Origin: an uncultured Acetatifactor sp.
Lineage (GTDB): Bacteria; Bacillota; Clostridia; Lachnospirales; Lachnospiraceae
DNA: 64,000 bases
Reading direction: 5' to 3'
Assembly: GCA_910580225.1 (NCBI GenBank)
Contig: CAJTXE010000002.1
Span: 1-64,000 of the forward strand
Every line of letters begins with the position of its first letter. The first letter of the stretch is position 1. Of the stretch, positions 16,280 through 24,475 are shown one piece after another. The notes under the pieces are model-generated. The model saw nothing but the letters and a program-made list of their open reading frames with translations. It was not told where the DNA came from and did no database searches. A program made the translations under genes and the position numbers.

Positions 16280-17779
16280 TTGTCTGTTGTAACAATAAAC
16301 GGAGTATCTCGTCAGGTACCGGAAGGAACAGGCCTGGGGAAATTGCTGGCAGAGGACGATAAAATTCAGATGCCCTGCGGAGGACATGGACGCTGCGGCA
16401 AATGTAAAGTGAAGGTCCAGGGAGAGACAAATCCGCTGACGGAAACGGAGAGACGGTTTCTGTCGGGGGAGGAAATTGCCGGGGGAATGCGTCTGGCTTG
16501 TCTGTGTGCGGCGGAAGGGGACTGTACGGTTTGGACTGCACGGCAGGAGACCTCCCAGGTGGCCGTCGGCAGTACAGATATCAAAATTTTACTAAAGCCT
16601 ACTTTTTTGTCTTATGGATGTGCGGTAGACATCGGCACGACTACACTGGCAGCGGGCCTGTGGGACAGAAATGGGAAATGTCTTGCCCGGGCAGGAGGCA
16701 GGAATCCTCAGGCAGGCTGGGGTGCGGATGTGGTGTCCAGAACAGAAGCGGCTATGGGGGGCGCAGGGGAGAAACTGCGTACTGTTATCTGTAAGGCAGT
16801 GGATGATCTGCTGCTGGAGCTGGCGTCTGAGGCTGGCATTCCGGTTCAGGAGATCGGCAGTCTGGTGATTACCGGAAATACGGTGATGCTTCATCTGTTT
16901 ACCGGTACAGATCCGGAACCCCTGTCTCATGCGCCGTTTGCGGTAAAGCGGCGGTTTGGGGAGAATCTGGCCGCCGGCAGTCTGGGACTTACCGCAGTGG
17001 CCCCGGATACCTGTGTTTATCTGCCCCCCTGCATGAGTGCCTTTGCAGGAGCGGATCTTGTCACGGCGCTGCTGGCGTCCGGCATCTGTGAGAGGGCAGG
17101 TACGCAGATGCTGGCGGACATCGGAACCAACGGGGAGATGGCGCTGGTCCGCAGCGGGGAGCTCTATGTCTGTTCTGCTGCCGCAGGACCTGCTTTTGAG
17201 GGAGCAGGCTTATCCTGCGGAATGCAGGGAAAGGTCGGTGCCATTGACAAAGTGCGGCTTCGCGGGAGAGAACTGGAAGCGCATGTTATCGGTAAAGGAC
17301 CTGCCTTGGGAATCTGCGGCAGCGGAGCGGTGGATGCAATTGCCTGTCTGCTGGAGTGCGGGCGAATCGAAGATACCGGTTATATGGAGGAAGAACGTAT
17401 TGTGATCATTCCGCCGGTTGCCATTACACAGGAGGATGTGCATATGGTGCAGCTGGCCAAGGGAGCGGTGCACGGAGGGATTCGGACACTGCTCCATGCG
17501 GCGGGTACGGATGATACAGAAGTGTCAGGTCTGTATATTGCAGGTGGTTTCGGCAGTTATCTGAACGTGGAGAATGCAGGACGGATCGGATTGATTCCGA
17601 ACGAACTGGTACCTAAAGTCCATGTTATCGGCAATGCTGCCCTGGAGGGAGCTGTCATGCTCCTGCTGAATGGAGACTATCGCGGAATCTGCAGGAAATA
17701 TGCGGATGCAGCGAAGAAGATTGAACTGTCAGATGATCCGTTTTTTTCGGAAGCATATGTGGAGGAAATGATGTTTTAA
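16280..17779 (+). CDS. RACo-like [2Fe-2S] ASKHA-domain protein (DUF4445)
   Basis: This 499-residue protein has an N-terminal ferredoxin-type domain with Cys33, Cys39, Cys42 and Cys74 (C-x5-C-x2-C...C), then a two-part ASKHA ATPase domain beginning DIGTTTLAAGLWD with later DIGTNGEM and IAGGFGSYL loops. Its relatives are reductive activators of corrinoid proteins, which use ATP to bring Co(II) back to Co(I) in methyltransferases. No corrinoid protein or methyltransferase is nearby, so the partner is unknown. The start is TTG 16280 with AAGGAG about eight bases upstream; a TTG at 16229 is in frame but has no ribosome binding site. A new promoter follows at 17807. Confidence 0.87.
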   Translation: MSVVTINGVSRQVPEGTGLGKLLAEDDKIQMPCGGHGRCGKCKVKVQGETNPLTETERRFLSGEEIAGGMRLACLCAAEGDCTVWTARQETSQVAVGSTDIKILLKPTFLSYGCAVDIGTTTLAAGLWDRNGKCLARAGGRNPQAGWGADVVSRTEAAMGGAGEKLRTVICKAVDDLLLELASEAGIPVQEIGSLVITGNTVMLHLFTGTDPEPLSHAPFAVKRRFGENLAAGSLGLTAVAPDTCVYLPPCMSAFAGADLVTALLASGICERAGTQMLADIGTNGEMALVRSGELYVCSAAAGPAFEGAGLSCGMQGKVGAIDKVRLRGRELEAHVIGKGPALGICGSGAVDAIACLLECGRIEDTGYMEEERIVIIPPVAITQEDVHMVQLAKGAVHGGIRTLLHAAGTDDTEVSGLYIAGGFGSYLNVENAGRIGLIPNELVPKVHVIGNAALEGAVMLLLNGDYRGICRKYADAAKKIELSDDPFFSEAYVEEMMF

Positions 17780-17806
17780 GGTTTCAGGACTGTAAAGAAA
17801 AAATAC

Positions 17807-17835
17807 TTGACACCATTTTCCTTTTGTAGTAAGAT
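17807..17835 (+). promoter_or_regulatory. Sigma-A promoter of the ylxM-ffh-ribosome operon
   Basis: TTGACA (17807-17812), exactly 17 bases, then TAAGAT (17830-17835), 20 bases before the ylxM start. Confidence 0.88.
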
Positions 17836-17854
17836 ACACAAGGTTGGTGGAGTT

Positions 17855-18256
17855 ATGGATAAAATTTATGAACAGGCAATGCTGTTTGACTTTTATGGAG
17901 AACTGTTGACCGAGCACCAGCGCAGCGTATACGCGGATGCGGTATATCATGATCTGTCTCTGCGGGAGATTGCGGAGGAGCGGGGGATTTCCAGGCAGGG
18001 TGTGCATGACATGATCAGGCGCTGTGACAGGATACTTCAGGAGTATGAGAGTAAGCTGCATCTGGTGGAGCGTTTTGCCAGGGCAAAGAAGGTCGTGGAA
18101 GAAATCGGCCGGCTTACGGAAGATATGGCCGGCATGGGAGAGGAAAGAGCGGTTCCGGCTGAAATCGGTGGTCCGGTCAGGGAAGATGCCATAAAAATGC
18201 ATGAGAAGCTGCTGGTCATCAGAAGGCTTGCCAGGGAACTGCTGAAAGAGCTGTAA
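17855..18256 (+). CDS. ylxM: YlxM-family helix-turn-helix protein
   Basis: This 133-residue protein is the small sigma-region-4-like helix-turn-helix factor that comes before ffh in Firmicutes and is thought to assist the signal recognition particle. The conserved core is LLFDFYGELLTEHQRSVY-like (~8-28), then YHDLSLREIAEERGISRQGVHDMIRRCD, a helix-turn-helix. The C-terminal half is longer than the B. subtilis form and predicted helical, with a Gly/Glu-rich linker. ATG 17855 follows GGTGGAG. It is the first gene of the operon after the promoter at 17807. Confidence 0.93.
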   Translation: MDKIYEQAMLFDFYGELLTEHQRSVYADAVYHDLSLREIAEERGISRQGVHDMIRRCDRILQEYESKLHLVERFARAKKVVEEIGRLTEDMAGMGEERAVPAEIGGPVREDAIKMHEKLLVIRRLARELLKEL

Positions 18257-18342
18257 GTTCAGGTGACAGATGGAAGCTGCGGCCATGCTCCGCTATATGG
18301 ACAGAGAATCAGATAGGGAAAACCAACAATAAGGAGTCACAG

Positions 18343-19707
18343 GTGGCATTCGAGAGCTTAACAGACAAACTGCAGAATGTATTTAAAAATTTGAGAAGCA
18401 AGGGCCGCCTGACGGAGAACGACGTCAAAGCTGCCATGAAAGAGGTCAAAATGGCCCTGTTGGAGGCGGATGTTAATTTTAAAGTCGTGAAACAATTCGT
18501 CAGGACAGTGGAAGAGCGGGCGGTGGGACAGGATGTGATGAATGGTTTGAATCCTGGCCAGATGGTAATCAAGATCGTAAATGAAGAAATGATCCGTCTC
18601 ATGGGAAGCGAAACCACAGAGATCGCCATGCAGCCGGGGAAATCCATTACCGTGATTATGATGGCAGGGCTTCAGGGCGCCGGCAAAACCACCGCTACAG
18701 CCAAAATTGCCGGAAAGCTGAAGCAGAAGGGGAAAAAGTCCCTGCTGGTGGCATGTGATATCTACAGGCCTGCTGCAATTGAACAGCTGCAGATCAACGG
18801 CAGAAAGCAGGAAGTGGATGTCTTTTCCATGGGAACTGATCACAAGCCGCCGGAAATTGCGGCAGAAGCAGTCAGGTTTGCAGAGAAAAACGGACACAAT
18901 GTGGTAATCCTGGATACGGCAGGCCGTCTTCATATAGACGAAGATATGATGACGGAGCTGCAGGAGATCAAGGACAGCATCACGGTGCATCAGACTTTGC
19001 TGGTGGTAGATGCCATGACCGGTCAGGATGCCGTGAATGTGGCGAAGGAATTTGACGAGAAGGTGGGCGTGGACGGTGTCGTCCTGTCCAAGATGGACGG
19101 CGATACCAGAGGCGGTGCAGCGCTTTCGGTCAAAGCGGTGACCGGGAGGCCGATTCTGTATGTCAGCATGGGAGAGAAGCTCTCTGATATGGAGCAGTTC
19201 TATCCGGACCGCATGGCAAACCGCATCCTGGGAATGGGAGATGTGATCTCCTTGATTGAGAAAGCTCAGGAAAGCATTGATATAGATGAAGAAAAAGGCC
19301 GTGAGATGGCCGGCCGGATGAAAAAGGGAAAGTTCGATTTTGAGGACTACCTGGAAAGCATGAAGCAGATGCGAAATATGGGCGGATTGTCCAGTATCCT
19401 GAGTATGCTGCCGGGGTTGGGAATGAAGGGAGCCGAGCTGGACTCTCTGATTGATGAAAAGCAGCTGAAGCAGATGGAAGCTATTGTTCTGTCCATGACA
19501 AAGGAGGAACGGCGCAATCCAAAACTGCTGAATCCCCGCAGGAAGCACCGCATTGCAAAAGGCGCCGGTGTGGATATTGCACTGGTGAACCGGTTTATCA
19601 AACAGTTTGAGCAGAGCCAGAAAATGATGAAGCAGTTTGGCGGCGGGAAAAAGGGCAGGGGAAAGTTTGGCGGTTTTCCCGGTATGGGGGGAAGATTCCC
19701 TTTCTGA
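18343..19707 (+). CDS. ffh: Signal recognition particle protein Ffh
   Basis: This is the 454-residue SRP54 GTPase that binds 4.5S RNA and delivers nascent membrane proteins to FtsY. The N domain comes first (~1-90), then the G domain with GLQGAGKTTATAKIA (~108), DTAGRLHID and TKMDGDTRGGAA-type motifs (here LSKMDGDTRGGAA). The methionine-rich M domain (~325-454) has MKQMRNMGGLSSILSMLPG and a Gly/Lys/Met-rich tail. The start is GTG 18343 with AAGGAG (18331-18336) upstream. The ylxM-ffh gap is 86 bases. Confidence 0.98.
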   Translation: MAFESLTDKLQNVFKNLRSKGRLTENDVKAAMKEVKMALLEADVNFKVVKQFVRTVEERAVGQDVMNGLNPGQMVIKIVNEEMIRLMGSETTEIAMQPGKSITVIMMAGLQGAGKTTATAKIAGKLKQKGKKSLLVACDIYRPAAIEQLQINGRKQEVDVFSMGTDHKPPEIAAEAVRFAEKNGHNVVILDTAGRLHIDEDMMTELQEIKDSITVHQTLLVVDAMTGQDAVNVAKEFDEKVGVDGVVLSKMDGDTRGGAALSVKAVTGRPILYVSMGEKLSDMEQFYPDRMANRILGMGDVISLIEKAQESIDIDEEKGREMAGRMKKGKFDFEDYLESMKQMRNMGGLSSILSMLPGLGMKGAELDSLIDEKQLKQMEAIVLSMTKEERRNPKLLNPRRKHRIAKGAGVDIALVNRFIKQFEQSQKMMKQFGGGKKGRGKFGGFPGMGGRFPF

Positions 19708-19718
19708 TCAGGGTGAAT

Positions 19719-19740
19719 AAGGAGAGGAATGCTCCTTTTC
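19719..19740 (+). terminator. Weak hairpin before rpsP, possible partial terminator
   Basis: AAGGAG (19719-19724) pairs with CTCCTT (19732-19737) around a 7-base loop, followed by TTC. The stem is short and would at most reduce read-through between ffh and rpsP. Confidence 0.35.
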
Positions 19741-19809
19741 ATATTAAGAAATAAGTTAAGAAACAAGATGAAATCACAATGAGCCCAAGGGGCGGAAAGA
19801 GGTAAGAAA

Positions 19810-20055
19810 ATGGCAGTAAAGATCAGATTAAGAAGAATGGGACAGAAAAAGGCACCTTTTTATAGAATCATTGTAGCTGATTCCCGGTCCCCCAGAGACG
19901 GCAGGTTTATCGAGGAGATCGGTACCTATGATCCCAGCACGGATCCCAGTACTTTTAAGATCAATGAGGAACTGGCTAAAAAGTGGCTGGCCAACGGCGC
20001 ACAGCCTACAGAAGTAGTAGGCAAACTTTTCAAGGCGGCAGGAATCGAAAAATAA
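19810..20055 (+). CDS. rpsP: 30S ribosomal protein S16
   Basis: This 81-residue protein has the standard S16 opening MAVKIRLRRMGQKKAPFYRI and the VADSRSPRDGRFIEEIGTYDP stretch (read as two overlapping parts). S16 is needed for assembly of the small-subunit body. It is followed 24 bases later by khpA, the usual order in Firmicutes. Confidence 0.99.
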   Translation: MAVKIRLRRMGQKKAPFYRIIVADSRSPRDGRFIEEIGTYDPSTDPSTFKINEELAKKWLANGAQPTEVVGKLFKAAGIEK

Positions 20056-20079
20056 ATTCTAACCCGTGGGAGGTGGCTT

Positions 20080-20364
20080 ATGATAGAAGAGAGGCATTCC
20101 ATGGAAGAGAGAATTTCCATGGAAGAAAATCATTCCAGGAAATTGGTGGAAGTGATCGCAAAATCACTTGTGGATAATCCGGAGGAAGTGAGTGTTACCG
20201 AGAAAGCCGAGGGGCGTAATGTGATCCTGGAACTTCATGTGGCATCTGCGGATATGGGCAAGGTGATCGGAAAGCAGGGGAGAATCGCGAAAGCGATTCG
20301 CTCCGTTGTAAAGGCAGCGGCATCCAGGGAGAAGAAGAACGTGGATGTGGAGATTATAGGGTAA
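20080..20364 (+). CDS. khpA: KhpA-type KH-domain RNA-binding protein
   Basis: This 94-residue protein is mostly one KH domain: LVEVIAKSLVDNPEEVSV, a strand segment and the GxxG loop in KVIGKQGRIAKAIR. KhpA works with KhpB in RNA binding linked to cell elongation and division in other Firmicutes. It has about 18 extra residues at the N-terminus, made of a small repeat (HSMEERISMEENHS). GGGAGG lies seven to twelve bases before ATG 20080, which supports the longer form; ATG 20101 and 20119 are alternatives. It ends four bases before rimM. Confidence 0.93.
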   Translation: MIEERHSMEERISMEENHSRKLVEVIAKSLVDNPEEVSVTEKAEGRNVILELHVASADMGKVIGKQGRIAKAIRSVVKAAASREKKNVDVEIIG

Positions 20365-20368
20365 TCAG

Positions 20369-20914
20369 ATGGAAGATTTTTTTCAGGTCGGCATTATTAC
20401 TTCTCCTCACGGGGTGCATGGGGAGGTAAAAGTATATCCGACTACGGACGATGTCAGACGTTTTAAGCGGCTGAAGGAAGTGATCGTGAGGGCGGTTCCG
20501 GAACAGGAGACGGCGATGGATTCCCAGGCGGCAGACCGCATTCTGGAGATAGAGGGTGTGAAATTCTTCAAGCAGTTTGCAATTCTGAAATTCAGAGGAA
20601 TCGATACCATGGAGGCGGCACAGAAGTACCGCAGATGTTCGCTGATGGTACCCAGAAGCAATGCGGTGCGGCTGGCAAAGGATGAGTACTTTATAGCAGA
20701 CCTGATCGGCCTGATCGTACAGGATGAGGACGGCAGTGAGATTGGTACGTTAAAGGACGTAATCGAAACGGGAGCGAATGATGTCTATGTAATCAGGCTC
20801 CACAGCGGGAAAGATCTGCTGCTGCCGGCCATCAGACAATGTGTGCTTGCGGTGGATGTGGAACAGGGATTTATGAGAATACACGTATTGGAAGGATTGA
20901 TGGACGAGACGTGA
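20369..20914 (+). CDS. rimM: Ribosome maturation factor RimM
   Basis: This 181-residue protein helps mature the 3' head domain of the small subunit and binds S19. The N-terminal barrel begins FFQVGIITSPHGVHGEVKV and the C-terminal PRC-barrel contains DEYFIADLIGLIVQDEDG and GANDVYVI. It sits between khpA and trmD as usual. Its stop shares bases with the trmD GTG start. Confidence 0.97.
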   Translation: MEDFFQVGIITSPHGVHGEVKVYPTTDDVRRFKRLKEVIVRAVPEQETAMDSQAADRILEIEGVKFFKQFAILKFRGIDTMEAAQKYRRCSLMVPRSNAVRLAKDEYFIADLIGLIVQDEDGSEIGTLKDVIETGANDVYVIRLHSGKDLLLPAIRQCVLAVDVEQGFMRIHVLEGLMDET

Positions 20915-22326
20915 GAAACCTATTTCATGTATTGACCCTGTTTCCGGAGATGGTGCTTCAGGGCTTAAGCCCCAGTGTCATCGGAAGGGCATGCGAAAAG
21001 AATATTATTACTCTGAATGCGGTAAATATCCGGGATTACACCAAGGACAGGCATGGAAAAGTGGATGATTATCCCTATGGCGGCGGCGCGGGGATGCTGA
21101 TGCAGGCGCAGCCCGTGTTTGATGCCCACAGAGCTGTGACGGGAGGAAGGAATATCCGAACGATCTATGTAACGCCTCAGGGAAGTCCTTTTACTCAGCA
21201 GATGGCCAGAGAATTGGCAGAAGAAACGGAACTGGTCTTTTTGTGCGGCCATTATGAGGGGATAGACGAACGTGTATTGGAAGAGATTGTGACGGATTTC
21301 GTTTCCATAGGTGATTATGTGCTTACGGGAGGAGAACTTCCGGCCATGGTGATGATTGATGCCATTGCAAGGCTGATCCCGGGTGTTTTGGGGAATGACG
21401 GTTCTGCGGAGGAAGAGAGTTTTTATCGTGATCTGCTGGAGTATCCGCAGTATTCCCGTCCAGAGGAATGGCATGGCAGGAAAGTGCCGGCGGTATTGCT
21501 GTCAGGGGACCACAGAAAAGTGGCTAAATGGCGGCTGGAAGAGGCAAAACAGCGCACTGCCCGGAGAAGGCCGGACCTGTATGAAAAATATCAGCAGAAG
21601 CAGCTGTTGATCCGGCTGCTTTCCCGCCAAAAGCGAAATCATATTCATATAATGGAAAGCCTGGACCGGGGAAATGGAGAAATCGTGTATTCCCATAACG
21701 GGGAGGGGACACTGTCCGTACTGGTGTATGACCGGAACAGCAGAACCAGCATGGCCATTGCGGCGGATTGCAGCTTTGGAGAGAAGATCGCGGATTGTCT
21801 GCCGGGAGAGGGAAGGTTTATCGTCATATCTGATCTTTTTCTGAAGGATATTTTGGCGAAACGGCATTATAGGGTGCTGGGAGAATACGACCAGATGTTG
21901 TATACGAAGAAGGAAGTACTGCGTGTAAAGCACAGGGATATCCGGTGCCTTACCATGGAACATTTTCCGCAGGTGTGCCGTCTATACTGCCCGGAAGGCG
22001 GGCCGGGCATTGAGGAAGGGTATCTTCGAGAACGGATTCTGGCAGGTGCCATGTATGGCGCCTTTCTGGAAGGAAATCTGGCAGGATTTGTGGGGGTTCA
22101 TTCAGAAGGAAGTCTGGGTATGCTGTATGTGGAGGAACCATTCCGAGGACAGGGGATTGCCCTGTCTCTGGAATCGTATGCCGTGAACCGTATGCTGGAA
22201 CGGGGACAGACGCCTTACTGCCATGTGTCGGCAGAGAATACGGAATCCGGGAGGCTGCAGGAGAGACTGGGTTTTTATAAAGCCGAAAAAACTTTCTGGT
22301 GGCTGGAAAAAGTGCTTGCAAAGTAG
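20911..22326 (+). CDS. trmD: TrmD tRNA (guanine37-N1)-methyltransferase fused to a GNAT acetyltransferase
   Basis: TrmD puts a methyl group on G37 of tRNAs to prevent frameshifting. Residues ~1-228 are a complete TrmD: FHVLTLFPEMV, the trefoil-knot SAM site with CGHYEGIDERV and SIGDYVLTGGELPA, and LLEYPQYSRP. The frame then continues without a stop for ~240 more residues, about doubling the normal length. The last third has a GNAT acetyl-CoA fold: GAFLEGNLAGFVGVH, GMLYVEEPFRGQGIALSL with the RGQGIA pyrophosphate loop, and ENTESGRLQERLGF. The start is GTG 20911, overlapping the rimM stop (GTGA). The acetyl acceptor is unknown. A separate gene joined by sequencing error is the main alternative. 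Confidence 0.93.
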   Translation: MRNLFHVLTLFPEMVLQGLSPSVIGRACEKNIITLNAVNIRDYTKDRHGKVDDYPYGGGAGMLMQAQPVFDAHRAVTGGRNIRTIYVTPQGSPFTQQMARELAEETELVFLCGHYEGIDERVLEEIVTDFVSIGDYVLTGGELPAMVMIDAIARLIPGVLGNDGSAEEESFYRDLLEYPQYSRPEEWHGRKVPAVLLSGDHRKVAKWRLEEAKQRTARRRPDLYEKYQQKQLLIRLLSRQKRNHIHIMESLDRGNGEIVYSHNGEGTLSVLVYDRNSRTSMAIAADCSFGEKIADCLPGEGRFIVISDLFLKDILAKRHYRVLGEYDQMLYTKKEVLRVKHRDIRCLTMEHFPQVCRLYCPEGGPGIEEGYLRERILAGAMYGAFLEGNLAGFVGVHSEGSLGMLYVEEPFRGQGIALSLESYAVNRMLERGQTPYCHVSAENTESGRLQERLGFYKAEKTFWWLEKVLAK

Positions 22327-22477
22327 AAGTGGATATGCTAAGATTTTAATGTTGTGAAAAAGATGGTCCTCTGTTACTAAGGAACAGGATTCCTGCGGCA
22401 TTTCGCTGTTTGGAAACGGGCGTTTTCAGGCGAAAGATCCGGTATTAAGAACATCCATTTTATAAAGGAGGCTCACA

Positions 22478-22825
22478 ATGAGTGACATTATCAGAGAAAT
22501 TGAGGCAGAGCAGTTAAAAACACAAGTTGAAGACTTTAATGTAGGCGATACTGTGAGAGTTTACGGTAAGATCAAGGAAGGAAACCGTGAGAGAATTCAG
22601 GTATTTGAAGGTATCGTGCTGAAGAGACAGGGCGGAAGCAGCCGTGAGACTTTCACTGTCAGGAAGACTTCCAACGGTATCGGCGTAGAGAAGACATGGC
22701 CGGTACACTCTCCCAATGTGGAGAAGATTGAGGTGGTCAGAAGAGGTAAGGTAAGGCGTGCGAAGCTGAACTACCTGAGAAGCCGTGTCGGTAAGAAGGC
22801 AAAGGTAAAAGAAGCCGTAAAATAA
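22478..22825 (+). CDS. rplS: 50S ribosomal protein L19
   Basis: This 115-residue large-subunit protein lies at the 30S-50S interface. It has the typical FNVGDTVRVYGKIKEGNRER and FEGIVLKRQGGSSRETFTVRK stretches (partly quoted) and ends in RVGKKAKVKE. A strong AAAGGAGG lies before ATG 22478. The 151-base gap after trmD has no gene and could hold a leader, but I do not recognise one. A terminator follows at 22835. Confidence 0.98.
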   Translation: MSDIIREIEAEQLKTQVEDFNVGDTVRVYGKIKEGNRERIQVFEGIVLKRQGGSSRETFTVRKTSNGIGVEKTWPVHSPNVEKIEVVRRGKVRRAKLNYLRSRVGKKAKVKEAVK

Positions 22826-22834
22826 GCGGACAAG

Positions 22835-22865
22835 AGGGCAATTACTTGGGTAGTTGTCCTTTTTA
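22835..22865 (+). terminator. Rho-independent terminator after rplS
   Basis: An 11-bp stem (22835-22845 with 22850-22860, two wobbles) closes a TTGG loop, followed by TTTTAT. Confidence 0.85.
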
Positions 22866-22920
22866 TGTTTAAAAGGAGCAGATAGGATGGCGCTGCAGGC
22901 CGTCTCGGATCGGATGCGAT

Positions 22921-23502
22921 ATGGCAAAAAAGAAGGGTCTCAGTTTTTATAACCGAAAAAAGAGAAAGATCAGCCCTGCTCATGTGAAGGAGATTTTCAG
23001 CTGGCTGTTTGGTATTGTGGCAGCCGTTTTCATTGCGGTTGTATTGAATTTGTATTTTGGGACAGCAACCAATGTGGTGGGAGTATCCATGGAGCCCACA
23101 CTGTATAATGGGCAGCGTATCTATATCAATTCGTTTCTTTATATGATTACGTCTCCTCAAAGAGGAGATGTGGTGGTGTTTCTGCCCAACGGGAATGAGA
23201 ATACCCATTATTATGTAAAACGTGTGGTGGCGGTACCAGGGGACAGAGTATGGATCCGTGAAGGGGTTCTGTACGTGAACGGTGAGGAAAGCCCGTGGGT
23301 CACGGAAAAACTGGCGGATGCCGGGATTGCGGCCAGCGAATTTACAGTGCAGAACGGAGAATATTTCTGCATCGGTGATAATCCGGGCAACAGCGAGGAC
23401 AGCCGTTCTCCCAATATTGGACCGGTGAGAGAAGAAGACATGCTAGGAAAGGTATGGTTCCATGCTTCCTGTGAAGAGCTGGGCATGGGATTTGTAAAAT
23501 AA
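22921..23502 (+). CDS. lepB: Signal peptidase I (first of three)
   Basis: This 193-residue membrane protease removes signal peptides from exported proteins. A basic cytoplasmic tail (~1-25) and one membrane helix (~27-45) lead to the catalytic Ser56 in GVSMEPTL and Lys100 in YYVKRVVAVPGD; the C-terminal box is GDNPGNSEDSR. It lacks the GDNR form of the box seen in the two downstream paralogues. ATG 22921 has only a weak ribosome binding site. A better one (AAAAGGAG) serves a 21-codon reading frame at 22887-22952 that overlaps this start. ylqF follows by two bases. Confidence 0.94.
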   Translation: MAKKKGLSFYNRKKRKISPAHVKEIFSWLFGIVAAVFIAVVLNLYFGTATNVVGVSMEPTLYNGQRIYINSFLYMITSPQRGDVVVFLPNGNENTHYYVKRVVAVPGDRVWIREGVLYVNGEESPWVTEKLADAGIAASEFTVQNGEYFCIGDNPGNSEDSRSPNIGPVREEDMLGKVWFHASCEELGMGFVK

Positions 23503-23504
23503 AG

Positions 23505-24344
23505 ATGAATTATCAATGGTATCCTGGTCATATGACAAAGGCAAAGCGTATGATGCAGGAAAATATAAAGCTGATCGACTTGATCATTGAACTGGCAGAT
23601 GCCAGGATACCGTTTGCCAGCCGGAATCCGGATATCGATGAACTGGGAAAGGGAAAATCCAGGATCATACTTTTAAACAAGTCAGATCTGGCGGATGCAA
23701 CGTGGAACAAAGCATGGATTGACAGTCTGGAGGCGGGTGGTATGTATGTTTTGGAAGTGAATTCCAAAACCGGTGCCGGGATCAGGTCAATCAACGGTCT
23801 GGTGCAGAAGGCCTGTGGGGAAAAAATCGAGAGAGACAGAAGGCGGGGGATTGTAAACCGGCCTGTCAGGGCGATGGTAGCCGGGATTCCCAACGTAGGG
23901 AAGTCTACATTTATCAATTCTTTTGCGGGAAGGGCCTGTACCAAAACAGGCAATAAGCCCGGTGTCACCAGAGGAAGGCAGTGGATTCGACTGAATAGCA
24001 GACTGGAATTGCTGGATACGCCTGGTATTCTGTGGCCCAAGTTCGAAGATGATGTTGTAGGCATGCATCTGGCGTTTATTGGTTCCATGAATGATGAGGT
24101 TATGATTGCCGAGGAACTGGCCTGTGACCTGCTGGATTGCCTGCAGGAACTTTACCCGGATTCTGTCCCAGGCAGGTACGGGATCTCGTGGGAGGAGCGG
24201 GCGGTCCATACACTGGAAGCCATAGCACGCAGCAGGGGCTGTTTTCTGAAGGGGGAAAGTCTGGATCTGAAGAAAGCTTCCGCTATTTTGCTGGATGACT
24301 TCCGAAGCGGACGACTGGGGAGAATGACGCTGGAGCGTCCATAA
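23505..24344 (+). CDS. ylqF: Ribosome biogenesis GTPase YlqF (RbgA)
   Basis: This 279-residue GTPase acts in late assembly of the 50S subunit. It is circularly permuted: the G4 motif LLNKSDL (~52) comes before G1 AGIPNVGKST (~125) and G3 LDTPGIL (~170). It begins WYPGHMTKAKRMM as expected, and a C-terminal RNA-binding region follows. It begins two bases after the signal peptidase stop and is thus part of the same transcript. Confidence 0.96.
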   Translation: MNYQWYPGHMTKAKRMMQENIKLIDLIIELADARIPFASRNPDIDELGKGKSRIILLNKSDLADATWNKAWIDSLEAGGMYVLEVNSKTGAGIRSINGLVQKACGEKIERDRRRGIVNRPVRAMVAGIPNVGKSTFINSFAGRACTKTGNKPGVTRGRQWIRLNSRLELLDTPGILWPKFEDDVVGMHLAFIGSMNDEVMIAEELACDLLDCLQELYPDSVPGRYGISWEERAVHTLEAIARSRGCFLKGESLDLKKASAILLDDFRSGRLGRMTLERP

Positions 24345-24475
24345 GGCAGGGAGCAGACCTGCCGTGAAGAGGCTGTCAGGAAGAAAGTCAGCCGGATTTC
24401 CTGTTTGAACAGCCGCTTCAGTATATTGAAATACCTGGCAGGGGCTGCAGTGAGAGGAAACGGGGAGGATGCGCG

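Noticed and set aside
18358..19548. Long minus-strand frame opposite ffh (396 aa)
   Set aside because: Shadow of the SRP54 gene; His/Gln/Leu-rich, no motif.
22327..22477. L19 leader or other ribosomal protein leader
   Set aside because: The gap before rplS has the right position, but I could not see a structure that I recognise.
24345..24363. Possible terminator after ylqF
   Set aside because: A 6-bp stem is present, but no T-run follows.
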